Source: Azonexus sp. R2A61
Lineage (GTDB): Bacteria > Pseudomonadota > Gammaproteobacteria > Burkholderiales > Rhodocyclaceae
Length of the DNA: 64,000 nucleotides
NCBI RefSeq assembly: GCF_021401135.1
Contig: NZ_JACBFO010000005.1
Location: forward strand, 1-64,000
Direction: 5' to 3'
The position numbers and the translations under genes are program-made. How positions within the stretch are numbered: the stretch's first letter is position 1; the number at the start of each line of letters is the position of its first letter. This document shows, in pieces, positions 14,951-26,368 of this stretch. Under the pieces are notes generated by a model. It was not told the DNA's origin, made no database searches, and worked only from the letters and a program-made list of their open reading frames with translations.

Positions 14951-14975
14951 TTTCTCGCCATCTGGAGTAGTCGCA

Positions 14976-16253
14976 ATGGAAGATAAGAAACCGGCTGTCG
15001 CAGCCCCTGAAGCATCTCCGGTCTCGACCAAGCGTCGCGATTTCGTCACCGCCGCCCTGGGAGCATCCCTCATGTCCATGGTTCCCCCCGGCGTCCGTAG
15101 TGCAGCCTGGGCTGCCGGTTCGGACGCCCCCGAAAAGAAGGAAGTCCGCATCGGCTTCATTCCGCTGACCGATTGCGCCTCCGTCGTCATGGCGGCGGTC
15201 AACAAGTTCGACGAGAAGTACGGCATCAAGATCGTCCCGACCAAGGAAGCCTCCTGGGCCGGTGTCCGCGACAAGCTGGTCAATGGCGAGCTGGACATGG
15301 CGCACGTGCTCTACGGCCTGATCTACGGCGTGCACATGGGCATCGGCGGGCCGAAGAAGGACATGGCCAACCTGATGACGATCAACAACAACGGCCAGGG
15401 CCTGACCTTGTCAAAGGCGCTGGCCGACAAGGGGGCGACCGACCTCAACGGGCTGGTCGCACTGATGAAGAAGGAGCCGCGCGAATACACCTTCGCCCAG
15501 ACCTTCCCGACCGGCACGCATGCGATGTGGCTCTACTACTGGCTCGCTTCGGCCGGGGTCAACCCGCTCAAGGACGTCAAATCCATCGTCGTGCCGCCGC
15601 CGCAGATGGTCGCCAACATGCGCGTCGGCAACATGGACGGCTTTTCCGTCGGCGAACCCTGGAACCATCGCGCGATCATGGACGGCATCGGCATTTCGGC
15701 GGCGACCTCGCAGGATGTCTGGAAGGATCATCCGGAAAAGATCCTCGGCTGTACCGCCGAATTCGTCCAGAAGAACCCGAACACCTGCCGCGCGGTGATC
15801 ATGGCGGTGCTTGAGGCCAGCCACTGGATCGACGCCAGCATCAGCAACAAGATGAAGATGGCCGAGGTCATCGCCCAGAAGGCTTACGTCAATACCAGCG
15901 TCGATGCCATCAACCAGCGCATCCTCGGCCGCTACCAGAACGGCCTGGGCAAGACCTGGGACGATCCGAACCACATGAAGTTCTTCAACGACGGTGCGGT
16001 GAACTATCCCTACCTCTCCGACGGCATGTGGTTCCTCACCCAGCACAAGCGCTGGGGCCTGCTCAAGGATCACCCGGACTACCTCGGCGTCGCCAAGAAG
16101 ATCAACCAGACCGAGCTTTACGCGCAGGCGGCGGCGAAGCTGGGTGTCAGCGTGCCGAAGAGTCCGCTGCGGACGTCCAAACTGATCGACGGCGTCGTCT
16201 GGGACGGCAGCAACCCGGCCAAGTACGCCGACGGTTTCAAGGTCAAGGTCTGA
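14976..16253 (+). CDS. nrtA: Nitrate ABC transporter, substrate-binding protein
   Basis: Periplasmic nitrate/nitrite-binding protein of an NrtABD importer. The 425-residue product has a twin-arginine signal (TKRRDFVTAALGASLMSM, residues 18-35) and the CmpA/NrtA fold, with IGFIPLTDCASVVMA at the start of the mature part. The export signal argues against it being the cytoplasmic sensor NasS, which is related. GGAG lies 8 bases before the ATG at 14976, downstream of the attenuator. Confidence 0.92.
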   Translation: MEDKKPAVAAPEASPVSTKRRDFVTAALGASLMSMVPPGVRSAAWAAGSDAPEKKEVRIGFIPLTDCASVVMAAVNKFDEKYGIKIVPTKEASWAGVRDKLVNGELDMAHVLYGLIYGVHMGIGGPKKDMANLMTINNNGQGLTLSKALADKGATDLNGLVALMKKEPREYTFAQTFPTGTHAMWLYYWLASAGVNPLKDVKSIVVPPPQMVANMRVGNMDGFSVGEPWNHRAIMDGIGISAATSQDVWKDHPEKILGCTAEFVQKNPNTCRAVIMAVLEASHWIDASISNKMKMAEVIAQKAYVNTSVDAINQRILGRYQNGLGKTWDDPNHMKFFNDGAVNYPYLSDGMWFLTQHKRWGLLKDHPDYLGVAKKINQTELYAQAAAKLGVSVPKSPLRTSKLIDGVVWDGSNPAKYADGFKVKV

Positions 16254-16278
16254 GCACCGGTTCGCGGAGAGAAAGACG

Positions 16279-17214
16279 ATGAACACCCTGACGCTGACCC
16301 AGGATTTTCCCGGCCCCGGGGCGGTTGACCGCAAGCCGCCGGCTGCGCTCGCCGAGCCGGTCACTGATTCGATCAAGGACAAGACCATGCAGAAATCCAG
16401 CGCGCCGGCTGTCGGCGAAACCGCGACACCGTTTGCCGAAACCTTGCGCAACCTGTTCCGCAGCGCCTTGCCGCCGGTGCTCGGGCTGTTCCTGCTGATC
16501 GGCATCTGGCACGTTGCCACGCAGTCCGGCGGCGCCATTCCGTCGCCGGGTACGGTCTGGGATGCAGCGGTCGTGCTGTTTTCCGATCCTTTCTACAACA
16601 ACGGGCCGAACGACCAGGGCATCGGCTGGAACGTGCTGTCGTCGTTGCAGCGGGTCGGGATCGGTTTCGGCATCGCGGCGCTGGTCGGCATTCCGCTCGG
16701 TTTCATGATCGGCCGCTTCAAGTTCCTGTCCGACATGCTCAACCCGATCATCAGCCTGCTGCGTCCGGTGTCGCCGCTGGCCTGGCTGCCGATCGGCCTG
16801 CTGGTGTTCAAGAAGGCCGACCCGGCAGCGACGTGGACCATCTTCATCTGCTCGATCTGGCCGATGATCATCAATACCGCGGTCGGCGTGCAGCGCGTGC
16901 CGCAGGATTACCTGAACGTCGCCCGCGTGCTCGCGCTATCGGAATGGAAGGTGATCACCAAGATCCTGTTCCCGGCCGTACTGCCTTACATGCTGACCGG
17001 CATCCGCCTGTCGATCGGCACCGCCTGGCTGGTCATCGTCGCTGCCGAAATGCTCACCGGCGGCGTCGGTATCGGCTTCTGGGTGTGGGACGAATGGAAC
17101 AACCTGAAGGTCGAACACATCATCATCGCCATCTTCATCATCGGCATCGTCGGCCTGATTCTCGAACAGGCGCTGATCCTGCTCGCCCGCAAACTGACCA
17201 AGGAAGCTGCCTGA
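16279..17214 (+). CDS. nrtB: Nitrate ABC transporter, permease
   Basis: Inner-membrane permease of the nitrate importer. 311 residues: a cytoplasmic N-terminal extension of about 65 residues, then about six membrane helices. The BPD-type EAA loop is near NTAVGVQRVPQDYLNVARVL. GGAGAGAAAGACG lies before the ATG at 16279; an internal ATG at 16387 would give a more usual length if the extension is not translated. It is 25 bases after nrtA. Confidence 0.93.
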   Translation: MNTLTLTQDFPGPGAVDRKPPAALAEPVTDSIKDKTMQKSSAPAVGETATPFAETLRNLFRSALPPVLGLFLLIGIWHVATQSGGAIPSPGTVWDAAVVLFSDPFYNNGPNDQGIGWNVLSSLQRVGIGFGIAALVGIPLGFMIGRFKFLSDMLNPIISLLRPVSPLAWLPIGLLVFKKADPAATWTIFICSIWPMIINTAVGVQRVPQDYLNVARVLALSEWKVITKILFPAVLPYMLTGIRLSIGTAWLVIVAAEMLTGGVGIGFWVWDEWNNLKVEHIIIAIFIIGIVGLILEQALILLARKLTKEAA

Positions 17215-17224
17215 GGAGCCCGTC

Positions 17225-18025
17225 ATGGAAAAATTCGTCCAGATCGAGAAGGTCGGCCAGACCTTCGACACCAAAAAAGGCAAGTTCATCGCCCTGCGCG
17301 ACATCGACCTGAGCCTGAAGAAAGGCGAGTTCGTCGCCCTGATCGGCCATTCCGGCTGCGGCAAATCGACGCTGCTCAACCTGATCGCCGGGCTGACCAA
17401 ACCGACCACCGGCGCTCTGATCTGCGATGGCCGCGAAATCGCCGGGCCGGGCCCGGAGCGCGCCGTGGTCTTCCAGAACCACAGCTTGCTGCCCTGGCTG
17501 ACCTGTTTCGAGAACATCTACCTCGCCGTCGAGCGGGTGTTCTCGGGCAAGGAGGGCAAGGCCAAGCTGAAGGCGCGCACGCAGGCGGCGATCGAGATGG
17601 TCGGGCTGGCCCATGCCGCGTACAAGTATCCGCACGAAATCTCCGGCGGCATGAAGCAGCGCGTCGGCATTGCCCGCGCCCTGTCGATGGAGCCCAAGGT
17701 GCTGTTGATGGACGAGCCGTTCGGCGCGCTCGACGCGCTGACCCGCGCCAAGCTGCAGGACGAGCTGATGAAAATCTGCGACAAGACGCAGTCGACCGTG
17801 GTGATGGTCACGCACGATGTGGACGAGGCCGTCCTGCTGTCTGACCGCATCGTGATGATGACCAACGGCCCGGCAGCGACGATCGGCGAAATCCTCGACG
17901 TCAATTTGCCGCGGCCGCGCGACCGACTGGTGCTGGCGCACGATCCGGCCTACATCGACTGCCGCGCCAGGGTGCTCGAGTTCCTGTACGAGAAGCAGGC
18001 GCACGTCGAGAAGATGGCGGCCTGA
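17225..18025 (+). CDS. nrtD: Nitrate ABC transporter, ATPase
   Basis: ATPase driving nitrate import. The 266-residue product has Walker A GHSGCGKST near 42, the signature SGGMKQR near 140, Walker B VLLMDEPFGALDA near 160 and the H-loop VTHDVDEA near 196. It is the NrtD/SsuB/TauB type. No nrtC-type ATPase fused to a binding domain is present, so the importer is the three-gene form. 10 bases after nrtB. Confidence 0.94.
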   Translation: MEKFVQIEKVGQTFDTKKGKFIALRDIDLSLKKGEFVALIGHSGCGKSTLLNLIAGLTKPTTGALICDGREIAGPGPERAVVFQNHSLLPWLTCFENIYLAVERVFSGKEGKAKLKARTQAAIEMVGLAHAAYKYPHEISGGMKQRVGIARALSMEPKVLLMDEPFGALDALTRAKLQDELMKICDKTQSTVVMVTHDVDEAVLLSDRIVMMTNGPAATIGEILDVNLPRPRDRLVLAHDPAYIDCRARVLEFLYEKQAHVEKMAA

Positions 18026-18029
18026 TTCC

Positions 18030-18053
18030 TGCGGTCAACGTCGGGAAAATCCG
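18030..18053 (+). repeat. Variant repeat copy after nrtD
   Basis: TGCGGTCAAC (one mismatch to TGCGGTCGAC) at 18030-18039, followed by GTCGGGAAAATCCGG and AAAAGG. This is the same extended layout as the copy at 14739. Confidence 0.45.
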
Positions 18054-18063
18054 GAAAAGGCCG

Positions 18064-18099
18064 CCGGGGAAACGCTGTCCGTGTGGCGGCGTTTCCCGG
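18064..18099. terminator. Terminator between nrtD and a convergent gene
   Basis: CCGGGGAAACGC (18064-18075) pairs with GCGTTTCCCGG (18089-18099). It lies between two convergent genes, so it likely ends both transcripts. No T run is present. Confidence 0.6.
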
Positions 18100-18100
18100 T

Positions 18101-18367
18101 TCAGGCGCCGGGTATCGGGTGCCGGCGCTGCAGGTGCTGGTAGGTTTGCGCCAGTTGCCGGACGCGTTCGTAATGACCGGCGTCCAGCGCATGCTGCATG
18201 TTCTCGATGATCATCGCATGCAGCTGGCAGACGCCTTCCGGCGAGCACAGCAGGACTTCGCTCATTTCGGCCGCAACGGCCATCGGAATGTGCTCGTGTT
18301 CGGCGATGGCTTCGATTTCGCCGTGCTCCAGATCGCAGTAATCCAGAAGATCTTGCATGGACAACAT
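18101..18367 (-). CDS. Small acidic conserved protein of unknown function
   Basis: An 88-residue, mostly helical, acidic protein starting MLSMQDLLDYCDLE; I do not recognise the family. It has two cysteines (in LDYCDLE and LLCSPEGVC), His-rich patches (AEHEHIP) and a C-terminal TPR-like helix pair (HYERVRQLAQTYQHLQRR). GGAGGAG lies just before the ATG at 18367; an ATG at 18379 is also in frame. It is convergent with nrtD and stands alone, so its link to nitrate assimilation is unproven. Confidence 0.75.
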   Translation of the reverse strand: MLSMQDLLDYCDLEHGEIEAIAEHEHIPMAVAAEMSEVLLCSPEGVCQLHAMIIENMQHALDAGHYERVRQLAQTYQHLQRRHPIPGA

Positions 18368-18491
18368 GGGCTCCTCCATCAGTGATTGGTAAAGGACTTG
18401 CGTTGTCGTTGTTATGCCCGTCTTGTCGTTGTTGTCGGTGCCGGGTTAACCCCTTTATAGCCGATTTGACCGGGAAGGCCAAACGGGTCGC

Positions 18492-19256
18492 TCAGAAGCG
18501 CAGTAGCCCGTCGGGATGGTCGTTGGCCAGCCGGCGGACCAGCGGGCGCAGATCGAGTCGCGTCGCACGGCGCAACGCATCGGCGTTGGCGGCGAGCTCG
18601 GCCAGCGAGCGGTCGACGGCGTCGTCGCCACGGCCGATCAGGATGGTGTTGCCGCTGCTGCAGGCCGGCAGCGCCAGATGGTGTCCGTCGAAGGCTTGCC
18701 GGATGCGGTCGACGCTGGCGGCGAAGCCTTTTTCGCGCAACAGGTTGGCGCAGAACAGCCCGCTGTCGGTCAGCCGGGCGCGACAGGCCAGATAGTAGCC
18801 TTCGCTGTCGAGCAGGACGGGCAGACCGTCGTCGTCGAAAGCGTCGGACAGGATCAGGTCGTAGCGTTCGCCGCCGGCCAGCATGAATTCGGCGGCGCAG
18901 CCGATGCGGACGTCGAGCCGCGGATCGTCCGGCAGGCGGAAATACTGGCGGGCGACGAATTCGACCTGCGGATTGATCTCCAGCACGGTAATCCGGCAAC
19001 CCGGGTAATGACGGAACAGGAACTTGGCCAGCGAGCCCGCGCCGAGCCCGGCGAGCAGGGCTTTTTTCGGCCAGCCGGCGGTCGACCGCAGCAGCAGGCC
19101 GGCCATCATGTCGCGTGTGTATTCGAGCTCCAGCGACCACGGGCGGGCGATGCGCATCGCGCCCTGGACCCAGTCGGAGCCGAAATGCAGCTGGCGGATG
19201 CCGTCGGCTTCGCTGATATCGACGGGGTGGCGAGGTGGTTTGCGGTGTTTTTTCAT
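18492..19256 (-). CDS. Spermidine synthase-like methyltransferase-fold protein
   Basis: The 254-residue protein has the Rossmann core of the spermidine synthase family: LLAGLGAGSLAKFL as the nucleotide-binding loop, ITVLEINPQV as the acidic strand end, and DLILSDAFDDDGLP as the active-site loop. It lacks the N-terminal beta domain of true SpeE, so polyamine synthesis cannot be assumed; many such proteins are uncharacterised. It lies directly downstream of tRNA-Arg on the same strand. It contains two copies of the TGCGGTCGAC 10-mer (18704, 19081). Confidence 0.8.
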   Translation of the reverse strand: MKKHRKPPRHPVDISEADGIRQLHFGSDWVQGAMRIARPWSLELEYTRDMMAGLLLRSTAGWPKKALLAGLGAGSLAKFLFRHYPGCRITVLEINPQVEFVARQYFRLPDDPRLDVRIGCAAEFMLAGGERYDLILSDAFDDDGLPVLLDSEGYYLACRARLTDSGLFCANLLREKGFAASVDRIRQAFDGHHLALPACSSGNTILIGRGDDAVDRSLAELAANADALRRATRLDLRPLVRRLANDHPDGLLRF

Positions 19257-19260
19257 GCGC

Positions 19261-19335
19261 TGGCGCCCCCAGGTGGAATCGAACCACCAATTCGCCCTTA
19301 GGAGGGGCGTGTTATATCCATTTAACTATGGAGGC
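19261..19335 (-). tRNA. tRNA-Arg (CCT anticodon)
   Basis: Read on the minus strand, the acceptor GCCTCCA pairs with TGGGGGC. The anticodon stem CGCCC/GGGCG holds the loop CTCCTAA (anticodon CCT, codon AGG), the T arm contains GGTTCGATTCC, and the 3' CCA is encoded. 75 nt. All four arms are visible. Confidence 0.95.
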
Positions 19336-19430
19336 GGACTGCGAAAAAGGCAGGCGCGCATTGTACCGGCCAAGGCCGGGCTTGTGATAGATTGGCCGCC
19401 ACGAAAACCAATAATCGGGAGGAGACCCCA

Positions 19431-21473
19431 ATGTTCGCATTCATGAGGCGACGTCCGATCGCCATGCAATTGATCCTGGCCATCATCGGGGCCTTGGTCG
19501 TGGTATTTGCGGCGATGGCCTTGATCGTGCAGAAGCGGACCGAGACCGCGGCGCTGACGATGGCGGAAGCCAACCTGCAGCACGAAGCCCGCTTGATGGC
19601 CGGAACGCTCGATGCGCTGTTCGAAGCGGTTCGTGAGCGCGGTAGCCGGCAATCCGATTTCCTGATCAAGTATCTGGGGGCCAGGCCGGTGCTCGGGCAT
19701 GAGCTGGTGCGTACCGGCGAGGTCGATTTGCCGGCGGTTCGCCTGGGCGGCGAGGTGCTCAACGGCAACGAACGGCAACTGGCCGCTTTCCGCAACCTGA
19801 CCGGTGAGGAGGCTGCCTTTCTGGTCATCAAGGAGGGCAAGGTCTACCGCTTGAGTACGCTGCTGCGCGCCAAGGACGGCAAGCCGATGCACGGTGTGCC
19901 GCTGCCGGACGGCGATCCGGTTGCCCGCTCGGTGCTGGCCGGCAAGGACTACCAGGGGCTGGCCATTCGCGCCGGCAAATACAATTTCAGTACCGTGCGC
20001 CTGCTTCGCGACGAATCCGGAAAGGCCTGGGGGGCGTACTCGTTGCGCATTTCGCTGGAAGATGAACTGAAGCGTATCCGCGGCCAGTTCGGCAGTCTGG
20101 TTGCCGGGCAGACGGGCTATGTGTACATCGTCCGGCCGACCGATGAAAAGACGATCGGCGAATTCGTGCTGCATCCCAAATTCCAGGACCGTACGGTGGC
20201 CGAGGCCGAACTGCCGGACAGCGCCCGCAAGTCGGTCAGCGATCTGCTGGTCAAGAAGGATGGCGCCTACCGTTATGCGATGCCCGACAGCGACGGGCGG
20301 GAGCGTGAAAAGCTCGTCGTTGCGGCGACCTCGACCGGCTGGGGATGGACGGTGGTAACCGGTAGCTGGGTCGACGAATATCTGGCGGAAAGCCAGTCGC
20401 TGCGCAACCTGTTCGTCGGCATCAGCGTATTTGCCGCGTTGTTGCTGGCACTCTTCATCTTCGTGCTGATCAAGTTCCGCCTGCAGGGGCTGACGCAACT
20501 GGTCGGCGAAGTGCGCCGCATCGCCTCGGGCGATCTGCGGGCGACGGTTCGCGATGCGGAGGCCGACAGTCACAACGAGGTTCATGCGATCGGCCACGCC
20601 TTCAATGAAATGGCCGCATCGATCCGGCAACTGGTCGGGGGCGTTGCGGAAACCTCGGCGCAAGTCGGCAAGGCCGCCGACGAATTGCAGGAAGCTGCCC
20701 GCCTGGCCATGCAGGGCTCGGAACAGGCGGCGCAATCCGCTTCCGGCATCGCTGCATCGGTCGAGGAACTGTCGGTCAGCGTCACCCAGGTGGCGGACAA
20801 CGCGATGCATGCCGCACAGATTTCCGAACAGGCCAAGGCGATCACCGACGAAGGTCGGCAAGTGGTAACGCGAACGATGGGCGAACTGGAACGGGTGGCC
20901 GGCGATATCGGTACCTCGGCGCAATTGATCGAATCGCTCGGCGAGCGTTCCAAGCAGATATCCAGCGTGGTCGGGGTGATTCGCGAAATCGCCGAGCAGA
21001 CCAACCTGCTGGCGCTCAATGCCGCGATCGAAGCGGCGCGCGCCGGCGAACAGGGGCGCGGATTCGCGGTGGTTGCCGACGAAGTCCGCAAACTGGCCGA
21101 ACGCACGTCCTTGTCGACGCAGGAGATCGCGTCGACGGTCAATGCCATCCTCGACGAAACGGCCGGAGCCGTGGCGCGCATGCAGACGGTCAGCGCCAAC
21201 ATGGGCGGCAGCGTGGACATGGCGCGCGGTGCGGGCGAGGCGCTGGAAAGTATCGACCAGCAGGCGCAGCAGACGGTGGCCGTGGTGCATGGCATTGCCG
21301 ACAGCACCCGCGAGCAGAGTGCGGCCAGCCAGGAAATTGCCCGCCTGGTCGAGACCATCGTTCAGGCAGCCGAAGGCAGCAGCAGCCGGGCGGTCCGCAA
21401 CAGCGAACGGGCCCAGAATCTGCAACGTCTGTCTGGCGAACTGCAGGCACAGCTTGCCCGCTTCACGACTTGA
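19431..21473 (+). CDS. Methyl-accepting chemotaxis protein
   Basis: Transmembrane chemoreceptor of 680 residues. Order: TM1 (about 12-34), a periplasmic sensor of about 290 residues with single-Cache-type features, TM2 (about 325-345, [21 protein letters not shown]), HAMP, then the cytoplasmic signalling hairpin. The highly conserved tip is [41 protein letters not shown]. No C-terminal pentapeptide for CheR is seen. GGGAGGAG lies 6 bases before the ATG at 19431. No che genes are nearby and the ligand is unknown. Confidence 0.93.
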   Translation: MFAFMRRRPIAMQLILAIIGALVVVFAAMALIVQKRTETAALTMAEANLQHEARLMAGTLDALFEAVRERGSRQSDFLIKYLGARPVLGHELVRTGEVDLPAVRLGGEVLNGNERQLAAFRNLTGEEAAFLVIKEGKVYRLSTLLRAKDGKPMHGVPLPDGDPVARSVLAGKDYQGLAIRAGKYNFSTVRLLRDESGKAWGAYSLRISLEDELKRIRGQFGSLVAGQTGYVYIVRPTDEKTIGEFVLHPKFQDRTVAEAELPDSARKSVSDLLVKKDGAYRYAMPDSDGREREKLVVAATSTGWGWTVVTGSWVDEYLAESQSLRNLFVGISVFAALLLALFIFVLIKFRLQGLTQLVGEVRRIASGDLRATVRDAEADSHNEVHAIGHAFNEMAASIRQLVGGVAETSAQVGKAADELQEAARLAMQGSEQAAQSASGIAASVEELSVSVTQVADNAMHAAQISEQAKAITDEGRQVVTRTMGELERVAGDIGTSAQLIESLGERSKQISSVVGVIREIAEQTNLLALNAAIEAARAGEQGRGFAVVADEVRKLAERTSLSTQEIASTVNAILDETAGAVARMQTVSANMGGSVDMARGAGEALESIDQQAQQTVAVVHGIADSTREQSAASQEIARLVETIVQAAEGSSSRAVRNSERAQNLQRLSGELQAQLARFTT

Positions 21474-21534
21474 GCGGCTAAAATCCCGGCATTCCCAACG
21501 CGGCGCCTTGCGGGGCGCCGCTTTCGTTGACGCT

Positions 21535-23457
<1,923 letters not shown>

Positions 23458-23464
23458 GCCGGTC

Positions 23465-24316
23465 TTATTCGTCGGCCGACGTGTCGCGCCCCGGCAAGGG
23501 CTCCAGCCCCAGCCGCTGGCGAACCGCCTCGGGCGTGATGTTGAGCAGTTCGCCGATGTCCCGGTAATCGTCCGGCAGGGCTGGGTCGTCCCAACCGTGC
23601 GCCGAATGCCGGGCCAGGCGGACGGCCAGCGAAACATTCTTGACTCGCGCCTGCTCGCCGTTGTGGTCGTCGATCAGGCGGCCGAGCAGTTCGGGCAAGT
23701 GCCATTCCTTGCACAGCTCGAGCTGGATGTCCTGGAAGGTCAGGCCGAGCGTCGTCATTTGCGCGTCGGCGCTGCGCATGGTCGGATTGGCGGTCTGTTG
23801 GGCATGAATGTCCAGCCCGAGTTTCGGCGCGAAGCACCAGACGAGAATTTCCGCGAGATCGTGAAGCAGCGCAGCGATGCGCACTTCTTCCATATTGATG
23901 TCGTGGCGCCAGATCGACCATTCCTGAGCGTAATCGGCTGCCCGCTGGGCGCGCCGGATGATCTGCAGCACCCCGAGCAGGGCATGCCGGTCCTGGCCCT
24001 GGAGCATTTCCTCGATCGTCGGCAATTCGGTGAAGCGATTGAAGAAGGGGGTGATGCCCGACATCATCACGGCGCCGGCGATGGTCGTGATGTCGTGTTG
24101 CAATGCGCGGCCACGGAAGGGCTGGATGTAGGCCAGCACGCGGACGGTCATGATCGGATCTTGCAGGATGACGCGGGCCAGTTCGCGGGCATCCACCCGG
24201 TCCAGGTCGGCGCGCATCTCGTCAAGGCGACGGCGGGTGACGCGCAGGATGGGCAGCGTGTTCTCGCCGAACAGGGCAACCCAGGCACCGAGATTCGGCA
24301 GGGCTTGTTCGATCAT
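23465..24316 (-). CDS. HDOD domain protein
   Basis: Signalling protein of 283 residues with an HDOD domain (about 15-210). This is a metal-site-degenerate relative of HD phosphodiesterases found in proteins tied to chemotaxis, c-di-GMP and stress responses. Visible: LARVILQDPIMTVRVLAYIQ and VRIAALLHDLAEILVWCF. The ATG at 24316 is supported by GAGGA 10 bases upstream; a longer frame to 24391 lacks a site. Convergent with uup. It may function with the second HDOD protein at 25085-26242. Confidence 0.85.
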   Translation of the reverse strand: MIEQALPNLGAWVALFGENTLPILRVTRRRLDEMRADLDRVDARELARVILQDPIMTVRVLAYIQPFRGRALQHDITTIAGAVMMSGITPFFNRFTELPTIEEMLQGQDRHALLGVLQIIRRAQRAADYAQEWSIWRHDINMEEVRIAALLHDLAEILVWCFAPKLGLDIHAQQTANPTMRSADAQMTTLGLTFQDIQLELCKEWHLPELLGRLIDDHNGEQARVKNVSLAVRLARHSAHGWDDPALPDDYRDIGELLNITPEAVRQRLGLEPLPGRDTSADE

Positions 24317-24441
24317 CGTCTTGTCGTCCTCGCTGCGTTTTATTGCTTTGTCGATGGCCCGCAGTGTAAGTGGCCGGCGTGGCGCGGGCAAGCAATCCCC
24401 CGTGAGATAATGCCGCCTACCTTTATTGCCGGCCGAATCCC

Positions 24442-25083
24442 ATGCGTTACCGCATTCTTCCCGTCACGCCGTTCGAGCAGAACTGCACCGTGTTCTGGTG
24501 CGAAAAAACCCGCCAGGCCGCCGTTATCGATCCCGGAGGCGATGTTGACCGGATCCTGGCCGTGCTGGCCGCCGAAGGCCTGACCTTGAGCAAGGTGTTG
24601 ATCACGCATGGCCACATCGATCATGCCGGCGGGGCCGCCGCCCTGGCCGAGCGGACGGGAGTGCCGATCGAGGGACCGCATCCCGACGATGCGTTCTGGA
24701 TTGAGGGCATGGCGCAACAGAGTCGCATGTTCGGCTTTCCTGAATGCGCCCCCTTCGTCCCGGCGCGCTGGCTGCAGGATGGCGACCGCGTGAGTTTCGG
24801 CGAGGTCGAACTGGCTGTTTTGCATTGCCCGGGGCATACGCCGGGGCATGTCGTGTTTTTTCACGCTGACAGCAAGCTCGCGCAGGTTGGCGACGTGCTT
24901 TTCCAGGGATCGATCGGGCGTACCGATTTCCCGCGCGGCGATCATGCCGCGTTGATTGCCTCGATCAAGGAAAAGCTGTTCCCGCTCGGCGACGATGTCG
25001 AGTTCATTCCCGGTCATGGGCCGATGTCCTCTTTCGGCGAGGAACGCCGCTACAACCCTTTCCTCAGCGGGCGTTACGGCTGA
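24442..25083 (+). CDS. Metallo-beta-lactamase fold hydrolase, glyoxalase II-like
   Basis: The 213-residue protein has the dinuclear zinc motif [10 protein letters not shown] near residue 55, later ligands in HCPGHTPGH near 132, and [12 protein letters not shown] at the end. Length and motifs fit the YcbL group of type II glyoxalase-like thioester hydrolases. The substrate is not shown by the sequence. It lies between two HDOD genes on the opposite strand. Confidence 0.88.
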   Translation: MRYRILPVTPFEQNCTVFWCEKTRQAAVIDPGGDVDRILAVLAAEGLTLSKVLITHGHIDHAGGAAALAERTGVPIEGPHPDDAFWIEGMAQQSRMFGFPECAPFVPARWLQDGDRVSFGEVELAVLHCPGHTPGHVVFFHADSKLAQVGDVLFQGSIGRTDFPRGDHAALIASIKEKLFPLGDDVEFIPGHGPMSSFGEERRYNPFLSGRYG

Positions 25084-25084
25084 T

Positions 25085-26242
25085 TCAGCTCCCCGGGCGG
25101 ATGCGGTTGGCCCAGGCCAGCGCGTTCATCTGGGCGGCCAGGAAAAAATCCGGCGGAATGCCGAGTTCGTGCAGTTGCTGGTCGGCACTGGTCAGGTCGC
25201 GGCCTTCTGCGGCCTCAATGGCCGCCAGCAACTGGCCCAACGGCCCGCCATGGCGGGCCAGCGCATCGTGCACCGGCTGGCACAGGGGCAGTTGCTGCAG
25301 GATTTCTCCCATCGACATGTTGAGCAGCACGTCGAGCAGCGAGAAGGAGCCGACCATGAAGGCGCTGTCGCCGGCGTTGGCGACATCCGGCCGGGTTGGC
25401 ACATGGCTGATCAACTGTTCGAGCAGCAAGCCGCGGGCAGCCGCTTTGTAAAGCAGCGGGTTGGGATGCTGGCCGTTGTTCGGGTCGGCGTAGATCAGCA
25501 GTTGCAGCCAGCGCTCCAGTTGGCGGCGGCCAAGCATGTTGATGGCCTGGGCGAAGCTGGTGATCGGCGAGCGCGGGGCGATGGCCGCCGAATTGACCAG
25601 CCGCAGCAGGCTGTAAGAGAGCTTGGCTTCCTGACGGAAGATGGCTTCGAGGGCTTCGGTATCGGCATCGTTGGCGATCAGGCTCAGCAGTTCGAGCATC
25701 TTCTGCCGCGTGGTATCAGCCTTTTTGCCGATCTGCGCCCGCGATTGAAGATATTCGCCGGTCGTCATCGCACAGGCGTTGGCCATCAGCCAGTCGCGGT
25801 CGCCATGACCGTGTACATCGGTGGCGACGATCTGCGTGCGCGAGGCCATGCCGTGCAGGCCAAACGGTGGCAGACTCCTGGCGTGGCTGGCGGAAATCAG
25901 CAGGTAGTCCCAGGTGCCGGTGGCCGGCAGCTTGCTGTCGGGGCTGCTGGCAAAGGCCAGTTTGCGGCAGGATTTGCGCAGTTCGGCTTCGAGTTCGTCG
26001 CCTTCGCCGTGCTTGCCGTCGTGCGCGGAAAAAGTGGCGATCACCCGTTCCGGCGTGGCGGCGGCGAACGGTCCGGCCGGAACGAACCACGGATGACGGT
26101 GGTCGAATTCGTCGAAATGCTCGACCGTTTCAACGGCGTGCCGGCACGCCGAGGCGACCGTGCCGGGGGCGTACTCCAGGCGGTAGCCGGAAAAGACTTC
26201 TTCCGTGCCAAGGAGTGGGTGGATGAAGGGATAACCGTGCAT
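25085..26242 (-). CDS. YuxH-type EAL-HDOD signalling protein
   Basis: 385 residues. The N-terminal half resembles a degenerate EAL domain: the EAL active-site motif is absent, so c-di-GMP hydrolysis is unlikely. The C-terminal half is an HDOD domain (LLSLIANDADTEALEAIFRQEAKLSYSLLRLVNSA about 180-215, and FMVGSFSLLDVLLNMSMGEIL). This layout is the YuxH family. Start ATG at 26242. Its stop is one base from the metallo-hydrolase stop, so the two are convergent. Confidence 0.85.
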   Translation of the reverse strand: MHGYPFIHPLLGTEEVFSGYRLEYAPGTVASACRHAVETVEHFDEFDHRHPWFVPAGPFAAATPERVIATFSAHDGKHGEGDELEAELRKSCRKLAFASSPDSKLPATGTWDYLLISASHARSLPPFGLHGMASRTQIVATDVHGHGDRDWLMANACAMTTGEYLQSRAQIGKKADTTRQKMLELLSLIANDADTEALEAIFRQEAKLSYSLLRLVNSAAIAPRSPITSFAQAINMLGRRQLERWLQLLIYADPNNGQHPNPLLYKAAARGLLLEQLISHVPTRPDVANAGDSAFMVGSFSLLDVLLNMSMGEILQQLPLCQPVHDALARHGGPLGQLLAAIEAAEGRDLTSADQQLHELGIPPDFFLAAQMNALAWANRIRPGS

Positions 26243-26368
26243 CGTCAGGGCCGGGGCTGTGCGTGGATGCGAGCGATGTTAGCAAATCCGCCGGGCGTCG
26301 TGCCGGCGTTTTTGCAACAATTTTTCGGCATTTCCGCGGTCGACCGCAGCAAACGTTAAAATTTCCCG

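Noticed and set aside
19326..21425. A 699-codon frame antisense to the chemoreceptor gene
   Set aside because: Shadow of the real gene's codon periodicity; the plus strand has full MCP signatures.
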